A DNA stretch of 64,000 nucleotides from Ancylobacter gelatini (GCF_022601675.1 NZ_JAKVIL010000004.1:1-64000), one strand, 5' to 3'; shown: positions 51,028 to 59,029, numbered from the stretch's first letter. Notes: generated by a model not told the origin, from the sequence alone. A program made the numbers and translations.

Positions 51028-51219
51028 ATGCGCGCGGTCTCTACCGTCTACCTGTCCGAACCGGTCGCCCCGCGCGGCGGGTCCCACCATTCCGGCTACG
51101 TCACACGACACGACGAGCGCGGGATCTGGATCGAAGACCGCGAAGACGGTCGGGGCGGGCAGGTGTTCTTCCCGACCCATCTCCTCCTTCGCGTTGAGCA
51201 CAACACGGGCTGGCGCTGA
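51028..51219 (+). CDS. Hypothetical small protein in tail operon
   Basis: A 63-residue beta-rich-looking protein (STVYLSEPVAPRGGSHHSGYVTRHDERGIWIEDREDG). No family recognised. It sits between the GapR-like and tail assembly genes; neither is a usual position for a structural protein, so these two look like an insertion. Confidence 0.55.
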   Translation: MRAVSTVYLSEPVAPRGGSHHSGYVTRHDERGIWIEDREDGRGGQVFFPTHLLLRVEHNTGWR

Positions 51220-51242
51220 CCGGCCTCAACAGGAGTTCCCTC

Positions 51243-51521
51243 ATGGCCTTCCCGACCCGCAAGCACACGCTCACCCGCTCCAAGATCGAGGTCACCATCC
51301 CCGAGGACTGGCACGTCTCCGACACCCAGGCGGCGCAGCGTTACGGCAAGGGCGACGTGCCCAAGACGCAGATGGCGCTGATCCAGCGGGTCTGCCGGTT
51401 CAACGGCGAGACCTGGACCGCCGCCGACATCGCCGAGAAGATCACCGGCAAGGACTACAACGAGCTGATCGGCGAGCTTTACGGCGACGATGACGACGAG
51501 GACGAGGCGGGAAACGCCTGA
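51243..51521 (+). CDS. Tail assembly chaperone, short form (P2 gpE/Mu gp41-like)
   Basis: A 92-residue protein (SKIEVTIPEDWHVSDTQAAQRYGKG, TAADIAEKITGKDYNELIGELYGDDDDEDEAGNA). It stands before the tape measure gene, as tail assembly chaperones do. Its last codons carry a GGGAAAC slippery heptamer, and the -1 frame stays open for 59 further codons. Confidence 0.9.
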   Translation: MAFPTRKHTLTRSKIEVTIPEDWHVSDTQAAQRYGKGDVPKTQMALIQRVCRFNGETWTAADIAEKITGKDYNELIGELYGDDDDEDEAGNA

Positions 51522-51694
51522 TCCCGCACCAGCGGGACATTCACTTCCTGGTCGGCCGGGGCTGGCCCCCGTCCGACCTGATGGCGATGACGCCCGACGA
51601 ATTCGACCAGGTGCTGCGCACCGCCATCGACATCGTGAAAGACGAGGACAAGGCCCAGAAGGAGGCCGCGCGGGCCGCGAGGACGCGTAAATAG
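51243..51694 (+). CDS. Tail assembly chaperone, -1 frameshift long form (E+E')
   Basis: Join of 51243-51515 and 51515-51694, about 150 residues. After AAC at 51513-51515 the ribosome slips one base and reads RLIPHQRDIHFLVGRGW, then PDEFDQVLRTAIDIV and a basic end, stopping at TAG 51692-51694. The second part has no start codon of its own and clean coding character. The ribosome site of the tape measure gene overlaps its stop. Such paired products chaperone the tape measure during tail assembly. Confidence 0.87.
51509..51537 (+). promoter_or_regulatory. Programmed -1 frameshift signal
   Basis: Slippery heptamer G-GGA-AAC at 51509-51515, correctly phased with frame zero. A six-base spacer is followed by a perfect 6-bp hairpin TCCCGC-ACCA-GCGGGA at 51522-51537. 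The zero-frame stop TGA lies at 51519-51521. This is the textbook layout for -1 frameshifting. Confidence 0.88.
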
Positions 51695-51707
51695 GAGGGT
51701 CAAGGCC

Positions 51708-54158
51708 ATGCGCGTCTCCATGACCCTCGAAGCGCAGGACAAGGCCAGCCGGGCCATCCGCGCCGCGCAGAAAACCGTCGCTGGCTTCAATAAGGTCGCG
51801 ACCGCTGGCGCCAACACGACGGCAAGGGCGACTGCCAAGGCCGCAAACGCCTACAGCAAAACCGAGAAAGCCGCCCGCGCGGCGGGCAAGGCCGCTGCCG
51901 CAGGCGCTGCCCAGGGCGCGGCCGGACATAGCCGCGCGCAGCGTGCGCTTGCGATGGTGGCTCGTGCGCAGGACCGCGTCGCCGCCGGGGCTCGCCGTGT
52001 TGGCGATTTCAGTGCCGCCGCAGGCCGCGCGGCCGAGCGCGCTTATGATCGTGCGTCCGAAGCTCTGGCCCGATGGGCGCGGCGCCAGGGTGACCTGATC
52101 GTCAAGGGCGGCGGCATGATCGGCCAGGGTGCCGGCCAAGTATGGCAGGGCATGAAGGGGGCCGGCAAGGTCGCCGCCGGCGTCGCGACCGGGGCGGGTG
52201 TGCTGGGCATTGCTGGCGGCATGCTGATGAGCCAGCTCGTCGCGCCGGCGGGTGAATTCGAGCGGTTTGCGACGATCCTCACCACGTTGCAGGGGTCGGC
52301 CCAGGCGGCCCAGGCGGCACTGGCATGGATCTCCGACTTCGCCGCCAAGACACCCTATGACATGGCCGGCGTGACGGATGCCTTCGTGAAGCTGCGCGCC
52401 TATGGTCTCGATCCCATGAGCGGCCTGCTCAAGACGCTCGGCAACACCTCGGCAGCGATGGGCAAGCCGCTCATCCAGGCCGTAGAAGCGATCGCCGATG
52501 CGGTCACGGGCGAGTTCGAGCGCCTCAAGGAATTCGGCATCAAGGGCGCGGTCGATGGAGCCTATGCGGTGTTCGCGTTCACCGCCAAGGATGGCTCACA
52601 AAAGACCATCAAAGCCTTGAAGAACGACCGCAAAGCTATCGAGCAGGCCCTGGCGTTCATTTGGAACAATAAGTACGCCGGCGCGATGGACGCTCTCTCG
52701 GCGACGTGGGAGGGCATGGTCTCCAATCTCGCCGACCAGTGGTCGCGCATCCGGCTGATGATCATGAATGCCGGCCTTTTCGACTGGATGAAAGGCCGGC
52801 TCGGCGACATCCTCTCGACGATTGACCGCATGACGGCCGACGGATCGCTCCAAGCTTGGGCGAAGGATATCTCCACTACCTTGATCGCAACCCTGTCGAA
52901 AGGCTGGGAGGTGGCGAAAGGCTTGGGCGCCGCGCTCGGGACGCTGGCCAAGGGCGCCGAGCAGGTCGCCACCGCCATCGGTGGCTGGGAGAACTTCTCC
53001 TATCTGCTGATCGCCGCCGCCTTCGCCGGGCCGATCCTCAACATCGCCTCGGGCCTGTTCCTGATCGCACGCGGGGCGTGGGTCGCAGGCTTCGCGCTGA
53101 TGCGCGTGATGGCCGTACTGTCGCTGTCGTCGACGCTATGGGCATTCTCGGCCGCGTTGCGCGGCGTGGCATTGGCCATGTCGCTCGCATCACGGGGCGC
53201 TCTCTTCCTCGGCGCGAGTCTGATGGCGACGCCGATCGGCTGGATCATTGCCGGTCTCGCGGCGGTCGCGGCGGCGGCTTATCTGATCTATGCCAACTGG
53301 GACAGCATCGGCCCCTGGCTGGCTGAGAAGTGGGAACAGATCAGGCAGGTGTTTTCCGACGCCTGGAACTGGCTCGCGGCGCTGGACTGGCCAAGCCTGA
53401 TGCCGGATTGGGACTGGTCCGCGATCATCCCGGATATCAGCCTGCCCAGCTTCTCCTGGTCGAGCCTGCTGCCGGACTGGGACTGGTCGAGCATCATCCC
53501 CTCGCTGCCGGATTTCGGGTCGTGGTTCGGCGGCTCGAAGGATACCAGCGCCGTCACGAACGCGCAGGACATGGCGCAGCTCGCCCGGCAGGCGGAGGCG
53601 GCGAACAAGCTGATCGCCGGCATCGGCCCGGCGGCTCAGGCGGCGGTGCAGGCGGCATCTTCGGCCCTCTCGGCCGCGTCGTTCCATTCGCACGGCGTCG
53701 CGTTGATGGAAACGCTCGCGGCCGGCATCCGCGCTGGCGCCGGCGCGGCGGTCGGCGCGGTCCAGGGCGTCACGCAGCAGATGCGCGATTACCTGCCTCA
53801 TTCGCCGGCCAAGGTTGGGCCGCTGTCCGATCTCGACCGCGTGCGGTTTTCCGAGACGCTGGCCTCGGCCATCCGGCCCGGTCCAGCGGCTGCGGCGGCG
53901 CGCTCAGTTGCGGCCGGCATGCGTGGCGCGCTTTCGGATATCGCCCCGCGTTCGGCCGGCCTGCCGATCGGGACGGCCGGCGCCGGCGCGGGCGGCGGTG
54001 TCACCGTGAGCGTGCAGTACAGCCCGAGCGTCACGGTGCCAGCCGGCACCACCCAGCAGCAGGCAGCGAGTTTCGCGCAGCAGCTCCGGGATCATGCGGA
54101 CGAGCTGGCTCGCATGGTGGATGAGGCTGTGCGCCGTCAGAAACGACTGGAGTATTGA
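51708..54158 (+). CDS. Tail tape measure protein
   Basis: An 816-residue protein that sets tail length. An Ala-rich helical N-terminus (residues 1-130), a conserved TMP core (FAAKTPYDMAGVTDAFVKLRAYGLDP near 205-230; ALSATWEGMVSNLADQWSRIRLMIM), several hydrophobic segments (430-530) and an odd repeated block (SLMPDWDWSAIIPDISLPSFSW, then SLLPDWDWSSIIPSLPDF). GGAGGGT precedes the ATG. Length predicts a tail near 120 nm by the usual 1.5 angstrom per residue rule. Confidence 0.94.
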   Translation: MRVSMTLEAQDKASRAIRAAQKTVAGFNKVATAGANTTARATAKAANAYSKTEKAARAAGKAAAAGAAQGAAGHSRAQRALAMVARAQDRVAAGARRVGDFSAAAGRAAERAYDRASEALARWARRQGDLIVKGGGMIGQGAGQVWQGMKGAGKVAAGVATGAGVLGIAGGMLMSQLVAPAGEFERFATILTTLQGSAQAAQAALAWISDFAAKTPYDMAGVTDAFVKLRAYGLDPMSGLLKTLGNTSAAMGKPLIQAVEAIADAVTGEFERLKEFGIKGAVDGAYAVFAFTAKDGSQKTIKALKNDRKAIEQALAFIWNNKYAGAMDALSATWEGMVSNLADQWSRIRLMIMNAGLFDWMKGRLGDILSTIDRMTADGSLQAWAKDISTTLIATLSKGWEVAKGLGAALGTLAKGAEQVATAIGGWENFSYLLIAAAFAGPILNIASGLFLIARGAWVAGFALMRVMAVLSLSSTLWAFSAALRGVALAMSLASRGALFLGASLMATPIGWIIAGLAAVAAAAYLIYANWDSIGPWLAEKWEQIRQVFSDAWNWLAALDWPSLMPDWDWSAIIPDISLPSFSWSSLLPDWDWSSIIPSLPDFGSWFGGSKDTSAVTNAQDMAQLARQAEAANKLIAGIGPAAQAAVQAASSALSAASFHSHGVALMETLAAGIRAGAGAAVGAVQGVTQQMRDYLPHSPAKVGPLSDLDRVRFSETLASAIRPGPAAAAARSVAAGMRGALSDIAPRSAGLPIGTAGAGAGGGVTVSVQYSPSVTVPAGTTQQQAASFAQQLRDHADELARMVDEAVRRQKRLEY

Positions 54159-54161
54159 GAC

Positions 54162-54641
54162 ATGATGTTGTGGCTTGGCGATATCGCGCTGGGTGTCGGG
54201 ACCGGAAACGGCGCCCTGACCGGGCCGACCGCGCTCAGCGAGGAATACGCCAATTCCTATGCACGCCACGACGTGCTGCGGGGCAAGCCGGTGTTGCAGT
54301 ACATCGGGCAGGAGCTGGACACGCGCGAGTTCACCTTCTTTTTCGACGAGGGGTTCTGCAATCCGCTCACCCAGTGGGCACTGCTCCAGTCGGCCTATCT
54401 GGCGCGTACGAGCCTGCCGCTGATCGCCGCCGGCGGCTTCGACGGCCGCCATTTCGTGGTCGAAAAGCTCGGCCGCGAGGTGCTCAAGACGACGCGAGCC
54501 GGGCGCGTGGTGCGACTGGAATCCACCCTCTCGCTGATCGAAGCGCCTATCCCGAGCCTGCTGTCCTCCGCGCTGTCTAGCGCTGCGCGCACGGCCTCGG
54601 CGCTCGGCACAGTCGCGACAAAGGCGCTGGCGCTGAGGTGA
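54162..54641 (+). CDS. Tail protein U (P2 gpU-like)
   Basis: A 159-residue protein of the gpU family (tail completion). Visible pattern: RHDVLRGKPVLQYIGQELDTREFTFFFDEGFCNP and LPLIAAGGFDGRHFVVEKLGREV. It follows the tape measure gene, as in P2. Confidence 0.92.
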   Translation: MMLWLGDIALGVGTGNGALTGPTALSEEYANSYARHDVLRGKPVLQYIGQELDTREFTFFFDEGFCNPLTQWALLQSAYLARTSLPLIAAGGFDGRHFVVEKLGREVLKTTRAGRVVRLESTLSLIEAPIPSLLSSALSSAARTASALGTVATKALALR

Positions 54642-54653
54642 TGGGAGGTCCGC

Positions 54654-54893
54654 ATGGCCGAATATCTTGAGCACCGCACGAGCGATGGCGAGCGCTGGGA
54701 CCTGCTGGCGTTTCGCTACTATGCGGACGTGTCGCGCCAGGGCGAACTGATCGCGGCCAACCGCGACCTGTTCATGGACGATATGCGGATCCCGGCCATC
54801 CTGTCGGCCGGGCTGGTTCTGCGGATCCCGATCCGCGAGGCGACGGGCTCGGCCGAGGCGACCACCGGCCAGCTCCCGCCCTGGAAGAGGTGA
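54654..54893 (+). CDS. Tail protein X (P2 gpX-like, LysM-type)
   Basis: A 79-residue protein with a LysM-like fold (EHRTSDGERWDLLAFRYYADVSRQGELIAANRDL, then LSAGLVLRIPI). In P2 it acts with U in tail assembly and may touch peptidoglycan. Confidence 0.9.
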   Translation: MAEYLEHRTSDGERWDLLAFRYYADVSRQGELIAANRDLFMDDMRIPAILSAGLVLRIPIREATGSAEATTGQLPPWKR

Positions 54894-54896
54894 CCC

Positions 54897-56048
54897 ATGG
54901 AGCCGCGCGCGCCCCTGTTCCGCCTGACCTATGCCGGGCGCGATATCACGTCCGAGTTTTCCCAGTGGCCGGTCGAGATCACCTATACGGACAACCACCA
55001 CGGCAAGGCCGACGAGTGCACCGTAAAGGTCCACAATTCCAACGGCGCCTGGCTGGACATCTGGGAACCGCAGAACGGCGACGTGTTCTCGCTCGACTAC
55101 GGATACGAGGATGGCGCGCCGGTTCCGGCCGGCGAGTTCACGGTCGACGAGAGTGGTGCGGATGGCGATGCCGGCGGCGACACGGTCGATTTCAAAGGGC
55201 TCGCGGCACCCAAGACCAAGGAACTACGCACCGAGAAGCACAGGGCCTTCGAGCAGCAGTCGCTTTCCGAGATCGTCGCTAAGATCGCCAGCGAGCATGG
55301 TTTCCAGCTCGAAGGCGAGATCGAGGATCTAGACTATGAGCGGGTCGACCAGAACGGCGAGCGTGACCTCGCCTTTCTGACGCGGCTTGCCGAAGAGACC
55401 GGCCATTTCTTCACGGTGAAGGGCAAAAGGCTCGTGTTCACCTCGCGCAACGCGCTGCGCTCGACCGAGCCGGTAAAGACTTTCGATCGAGTGCGCGATT
55501 TTCGCCAGACGCTGCTGCGATACAGCCTGCGCGACGCCGATCACGTGGCGGCGGCCAGAGCCGAGGTTCGCTACCAGCATCCCCGACGCAAGAAGGTGAT
55601 TTCGGGATCGGCATCCTCGGCCGACGATCTGGGTCTCATGACCAATTCCGGCGACGTGGTGAAGCTGGACGTGCGCGTCGAGAACGAACAGCAGGCCGAG
55701 CGGCTCGCCAAATCCAAGCTCGACCAGAAAAACAGCCCGAAATACTCCGGCTCCCTCGATATGGTCGGGGACCCACCGATTGTCGCCGGCGTCGTGATCG
55801 GCCTGACCGGTTTTGGCAACAAATCCGGCAAGTACCTTGTCACAAGCGCGAAACACAGGAAGGCACGGAGCGGCTACACCACTTCGGTGGAGATCGAGGG
55901 GCTGACGGACAAGCAGGCGTCGGACGGCAAGGCGGCGAGCGCCTCGCCGAAAACCAAGAAGAGCGGCGCCTCGGCGGTCGGCTCGACGTCCAGCACCGGC
56001 ACAAGCCTCGGCGTGATGGGCGCCGATGGCGTGATCCGGCAGGAGTGA
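54897..56048 (+). CDS. Tail hub protein D (P2 gpD/late control D family)
   Basis: A 383-residue baseplate hub protein. Family segments: FSQWPVEITYTDNHHGKADECTV, LSEIVAKIASEHGFQLEGEI, YERVDQNGERDLAFLTRLAEETGHFFTVKGKRLVF. The hub joins tube and spike. The last 35 residues are Ser/Lys/Ala-rich and flexible, ending SLGVMGADGVIRQE. That end is almost the same as the end of the repressor-linked periplasmic protein at 23837-24250. Confidence 0.93.
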   Translation: MEPRAPLFRLTYAGRDITSEFSQWPVEITYTDNHHGKADECTVKVHNSNGAWLDIWEPQNGDVFSLDYGYEDGAPVPAGEFTVDESGADGDAGGDTVDFKGLAAPKTKELRTEKHRAFEQQSLSEIVAKIASEHGFQLEGEIEDLDYERVDQNGERDLAFLTRLAEETGHFFTVKGKRLVFTSRNALRSTEPVKTFDRVRDFRQTLLRYSLRDADHVAAARAEVRYQHPRRKKVISGSASSADDLGLMTNSGDVVKLDVRVENEQQAERLAKSKLDQKNSPKYSGSLDMVGDPPIVAGVVIGLTGFGNKSGKYLVTSAKHRKARSGYTTSVEIEGLTDKQASDGKAASASPKTKKSGASAVGSTSSTGTSLGVMGADGVIRQE

Positions 56049-56052
56049 CACC

Positions 56053-56487
56053 ATGTATCGAACGGGGATCGTTACCGAGGTTGACGGCAAGAAAGGGCTG
56101 GCGCGGGTCGAATTCCGTGACCGCGACCAGGTCGTGAGCTGGTGGCTCAACGTCAACCAGCCGCACGCTTCGGCCGGCAAGAGCCGCGTCTATTCGATGC
56201 CGGATTTGGGCGCGCAGGTGAACTGCCTGGTCGATGCGGGTGGACAGGAGGGCACCATCCTCGGTGCGTTTTATTCCGACGAGGATCGGCCACCGATCGA
56301 GGATGCGAAGCACATGCATGCGGCGCTGGAGGGCGGGCTCGTATTCGACTACGACCGGGCCACCGGCAAGCTCACGCTCAGCGCGCCGGGCGGGATCGAG
56401 CTGGTGGCGGGCGACTGCTTGATCAAGCTGAAGCCCGGCGAGGAGATCGAGGTCCGCTCGCCCAAGCTCACCGGCGGGCCTTCCTGA
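56053..56487 (+). CDS. Baseplate assembly protein V (P2 gpV-like spike)
   Basis: A 144-residue spike protein (YRTGIVTEVDGKKGLARVEFRDRDQVVSWWLNV, QVNCLVDAGGQEGTILGAFYS). An OB-fold is followed by a short beta-helix (FDYDRATGKLTLSAPGGIELVAGDCLIKL). Together with the PAAR protein it forms the membrane-piercing tip. Confidence 0.93.
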   Translation: MYRTGIVTEVDGKKGLARVEFRDRDQVVSWWLNVNQPHASAGKSRVYSMPDLGAQVNCLVDAGGQEGTILGAFYSDEDRPPIEDAKHMHAALEGGLVFDYDRATGKLTLSAPGGIELVAGDCLIKLKPGEEIEVRSPKLTGGPS

Positions 56488-56756
56488 TGCCGGGTATCGC
56501 GGTCAAGTCGCTCGACAGCGCCGGCGGCGCGCACCTCGCCGGCGGGCAGGATTGGATGACGGTCGAGGACCAGCTCGTCGTGGTGCTGGGCGATCCGGTC
56601 ACGCCACACGGCGACCCGCCGCACTCGCCGCTGCCGATCATGGTCGAGGGATCGGAGTGGTTCTTGATCGACGGGGTGCCGGTTTGTCGTGCCGGGCACC
56701 GCGCCTCCTGTGGCCACGCCTCATCGGGCCGTGACTGGTTCCTGATCGACGAGTAG
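56487..56756 (+). CDS. PAAR-type spike tip protein
   Basis: An 89-residue protein with PAAR-like repeats (VLGDPVTPHGDPPHSPLPIMVEGS, VCRAGHRASCGHASSG). His and Cys residues in the right places suggest a metal-bound tip. It starts in a TGATG overlap with gene V, which supports a joint spike. Confidence 0.85.
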   Translation: MPGIAVKSLDSAGGAHLAGGQDWMTVEDQLVVVLGDPVTPHGDPPHSPLPIMVEGSEWFLIDGVPVCRAGHRASCGHASSGRDWFLIDE

Positions 56757-56758
56757 CG

Positions 56759-56807
56759 CTGCGACGTTGTCGCGTCACCCGATCGCGCGCGCGCGGGCAT
56801 TGTCGCG
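56759..56807 (+). promoter_or_regulatory. Late dyad C (baseplate/fibre block)
   Basis: CTGCGACGTTGTCGCGTCA at 56759-56777, identical to dyad A and matching B in 17 of 19. The -10 position reads only CCCGAT, so it would depend strongly on an activator. A second GTCGCG stands at 56802-56807, 33 bases after the first, as in B. A (CG)6 run lies between (56784-56795). Confidence 0.7.
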
Positions 56808-56809
56808 CC

Positions 56810-57226
56810 ATGCTCGACCGCTCAACCATCCGCCATGTGCATTGGCAGCTCGCCCTCGGCCAGACCGAGCCGGCGGGCGGCGGCATCGTGACCGGGTACG
56901 GTGACATCGAGCAGGAGATGCTGACCATCATCCTGACGCCGATCGGGAGCGTGCCATGTAATCCGCTCAAGGGCTGCAACCTCCTCGCCTATATCGACCG
57001 CCCGCCGGCAGAAGCGCTGCCGCTGATCTCACGCGAGATCTGGCTCGCGGTCACGACCTGGGTGGCGCGCGTCGAGATCCAGCCGGTGGAGACGCGCGCC
57101 ATCGCCTTCGAGCATTTCGGGATCACCGTCCCGTGGCACGTGAAGGGCGATGTCGCCGCCGAGATCCGGCGCACCGAGGTCGGCGTCAGCTACTCCGGCG
57201 GCGCACTCACGGGGGCGCTGCTGTGA
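56810..57226 (+). CDS. Baseplate wedge protein W (P2 gpW/T4 gp25-like)
   Basis: A 138-residue protein of the GPW/gp25 family (VHWQLALGQTEPAGGGIVTGYGDIEQEMLTIILTPIGSVPCNP, then IYRPPAE-type core and IQPVETRAIAFEHFGITVPWHV). It is the conserved core of contractile baseplates. First gene after late dyad C. Confidence 0.88.
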   Translation: MLDRSTIRHVHWQLALGQTEPAGGGIVTGYGDIEQEMLTIILTPIGSVPCNPLKGCNLLAYIDRPPAEALPLISREIWLAVTTWVARVEIQPVETRAIAFEHFGITVPWHVKGDVAAEIRRTEVGVSYSGGALTGALL

Positions 57227-58356
57227 GCCTCGATCCCCGCTTCGTCTACGACCTGGACACGCTGGTCGCCGCCGGCGAGCCGCAGTTCTTCTCGTCCGAC
57301 CCGCTTTACTACAAGGGACTGCTGGTCTCGAAGGCCGAAGCGATCATGAACCGGACCCTCTATGAGGGGCAGGTTGAGATGTACATGATCGAGGTGATGG
57401 CCTACGCACTCCAGGTGCGCGGGGCCGAGCAGCAGCTCGCCGTCATCCAGCGGCTGCTGCCCTTCGCACGAGGTCGATATCTCGACCTGCTCGGCGCGCG
57501 GCTCAAGACGTTCCGTCTCGCTGCATCCACCGCCCGCCTGATTTTGCGCTTTACCCTTTCCGCTCCGCGCCCCTCGACCACCATTATCCCCGCCGGTTCG
57601 CGCGTCAGAGCCGGCGGCGCCGGCGGACTGTTTCTGACGGACGGTGATCTGCTGATCGCGCCGGGGGCGCTCTCCGGCGATGTCCACGCCACGGCGGCGG
57701 TTGCCGGTATCGCCGGCAATGGCGTGCCGCCGGGCTCGACGCTCGGCATGCTCGATCCCGTCGCCGGCGTCGAGGCTGCAACGGCGGTCACCCTCTCTGA
57801 TGGAGGTTCCGATCAGGAGCGGGACGACCCGCTGCGCGCCCGTATCGCCGAGGCGTGGGAGCGCATCTCGCGCGGCGGGCCGCGAGCGGGTTACCGCCAG
57901 CTCGCCCTGGGCGCGCATCCCGACATCCTTGATGTCGCAATCATCCGGCCGCAGCCCTGCGACATCGACATTTATGTGCTGACCGAAGAGCTGCCGTTGC
58001 CGGCCGCCGTATCGGCCGCCGTGCTTGCCGCCTGCGATCCGCTGGAGGGCCGGCCCGAGGGCGATGAGGTGACGGTCTACCCTGCCACCGCCGTTTCGTT
58101 CGAGCCGACCCTGCGACTCTGGGTTGATGGTGACAGCGCCGCGCTCGCTGCTCAGGCCGAGGCAACGGCGCGCGGCGTGTTCGCCGCCTGGCGCCGCATG
58201 CTCGGCGCGCGTGTCTCCACCGCTGCGGTCACGTCGCCTGCAAAGCAGATCGCCGGCATCGTCGAGGCCGAAATCGACGGTTACAGCTACAGCGCGCTCG
58301 GTGAGGACGAGTTTGCCGTGCTGACCTCCCTGACCGTCGTGGTCGAGGAGGCGTGA
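57223..58356 (+). CDS. Baseplate J protein (P2 gpJ-like)
   Basis: A 377-residue baseplate wedge protein. The start is GTG 57223 in a GTGA overlap with W. Family segments: YEGQVEMYMIEVMAYALQVRGAEQQLAVIQRLLPFARGRYLDLLGAR, IIPAGSRVRAGGAGGLFLT, DDPLRARIAEAWERISRGGPRAGYRQLAL. Confidence 0.93.
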   Translation: MSLDPRFVYDLDTLVAAGEPQFFSSDPLYYKGLLVSKAEAIMNRTLYEGQVEMYMIEVMAYALQVRGAEQQLAVIQRLLPFARGRYLDLLGARLKTFRLAASTARLILRFTLSAPRPSTTIIPAGSRVRAGGAGGLFLTDGDLLIAPGALSGDVHATAAVAGIAGNGVPPGSTLGMLDPVAGVEAATAVTLSDGGSDQERDDPLRARIAEAWERISRGGPRAGYRQLALGAHPDILDVAIIRPQPCDIDIYVLTEELPLPAAVSAAVLAACDPLEGRPEGDEVTVYPATAVSFEPTLRLWVDGDSAALAAQAEATARGVFAAWRRMLGARVSTAAVTSPAKQIAGIVEAEIDGYSYSALGEDEFAVLTSLTVVVEEA

Positions 58357-58357
58357 C

Positions 58358-59029
58358 ATGGAGCGCGTCTCGATCCTCAAATTGATACCGCCGCCGCTCG
58401 CGCGCGATGAGCGCGTGCGCGCGTTGCTATTGGCCTTCGAGCAGGCGCTCGACGAACTGGACGCCACCGACCTCATGTTGATGGATCCAGCGACCGTGCG
58501 TGAGGGCGCGCTGCCTTATCTCGCCTACGAGCACAGCCTTGACGAGTTCGTCGGGCCGGGCCTGCCACCGCCGATCATCCGTCAGATGATCGAGCGCGCA
58601 TGGGATCTGCATGAGCCCAAGGGCTACGGCGCCGGCATCCTCAGTGGCATTGCCATGCTCGGCTATGAGGCCGACCTCACCCAGTGGTGGCAGGAGAGCC
58701 CGCCCGGCGTTCGCGGAACCCACCGGATCGAGGTCGATGTCGACCAGCCCCTGTGGCCGGACCAGCCCCTCGACGGCATCGAGGCCGTGCGCGCCATCTG
58801 GCGGATGATCCACGCGATGCAGCGCTGGAGCCAAGATCATGGTCTGCGCGTCGTCAGCGAGATTGCCGCCCCGCGCCCCATCGGTGTGGCGGTGCTCACC
58901 GCCGCGCACGTTCAGATCGAACCTTTCGAGCCGTCTACGCCCGAGATCCTGACAACATCCTGTTCGGGTGTCGGGATCGTCATGGGCTTGTCGCTGTCCG
59001 TCGACCCGCATCAGGGAGCGCTCTCGTGA
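58358..59029 (+). CDS. Tail protein I (P2 gpI-like)
   Basis: A 223-residue baseplate protein that connects wedge and fibres. Family segments: LLPYLAYEHSLDEFV-like ALPYLAYEHSLDEFVGPGLP, MIERAWDLHEPKGYGAGILSGIAMLGY. It lies two bases after J and overlaps the fibre gene by four bases. Confidence 0.9.
   Translation: MERVSILKLIPPPLARDERVRALLLAFEQALDELDATDLMLMDPATVREGALPYLAYEHSLDEFVGPGLPPPIIRQMIERAWDLHEPKGYGAGILSGIAMLGYEADLTQWWQESPPGVRGTHRIEVDVDQPLWPDQPLDGIEAVRAIWRMIHAMQRWSQDHGLRVVSEIAAPRPIGVAVLTAAHVQIEPFEPSTPEILTTSCSGVGIVMGLSLSVDPHQGALS

Noticed and set aside
51490-51690. A 66-codon frame starting with ATG over the E' region
   Set aside because: It is in the third frame with an Arg/Pro/Gly-rich shadow composition. 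The -1 frame gives the real E' protein.
56784-56795. (CG)6 run before the W gene, possible Z-DNA
   Set aside because: Alternating CG of this length is not rare in DNA of this GC content, and nothing else supports a function.
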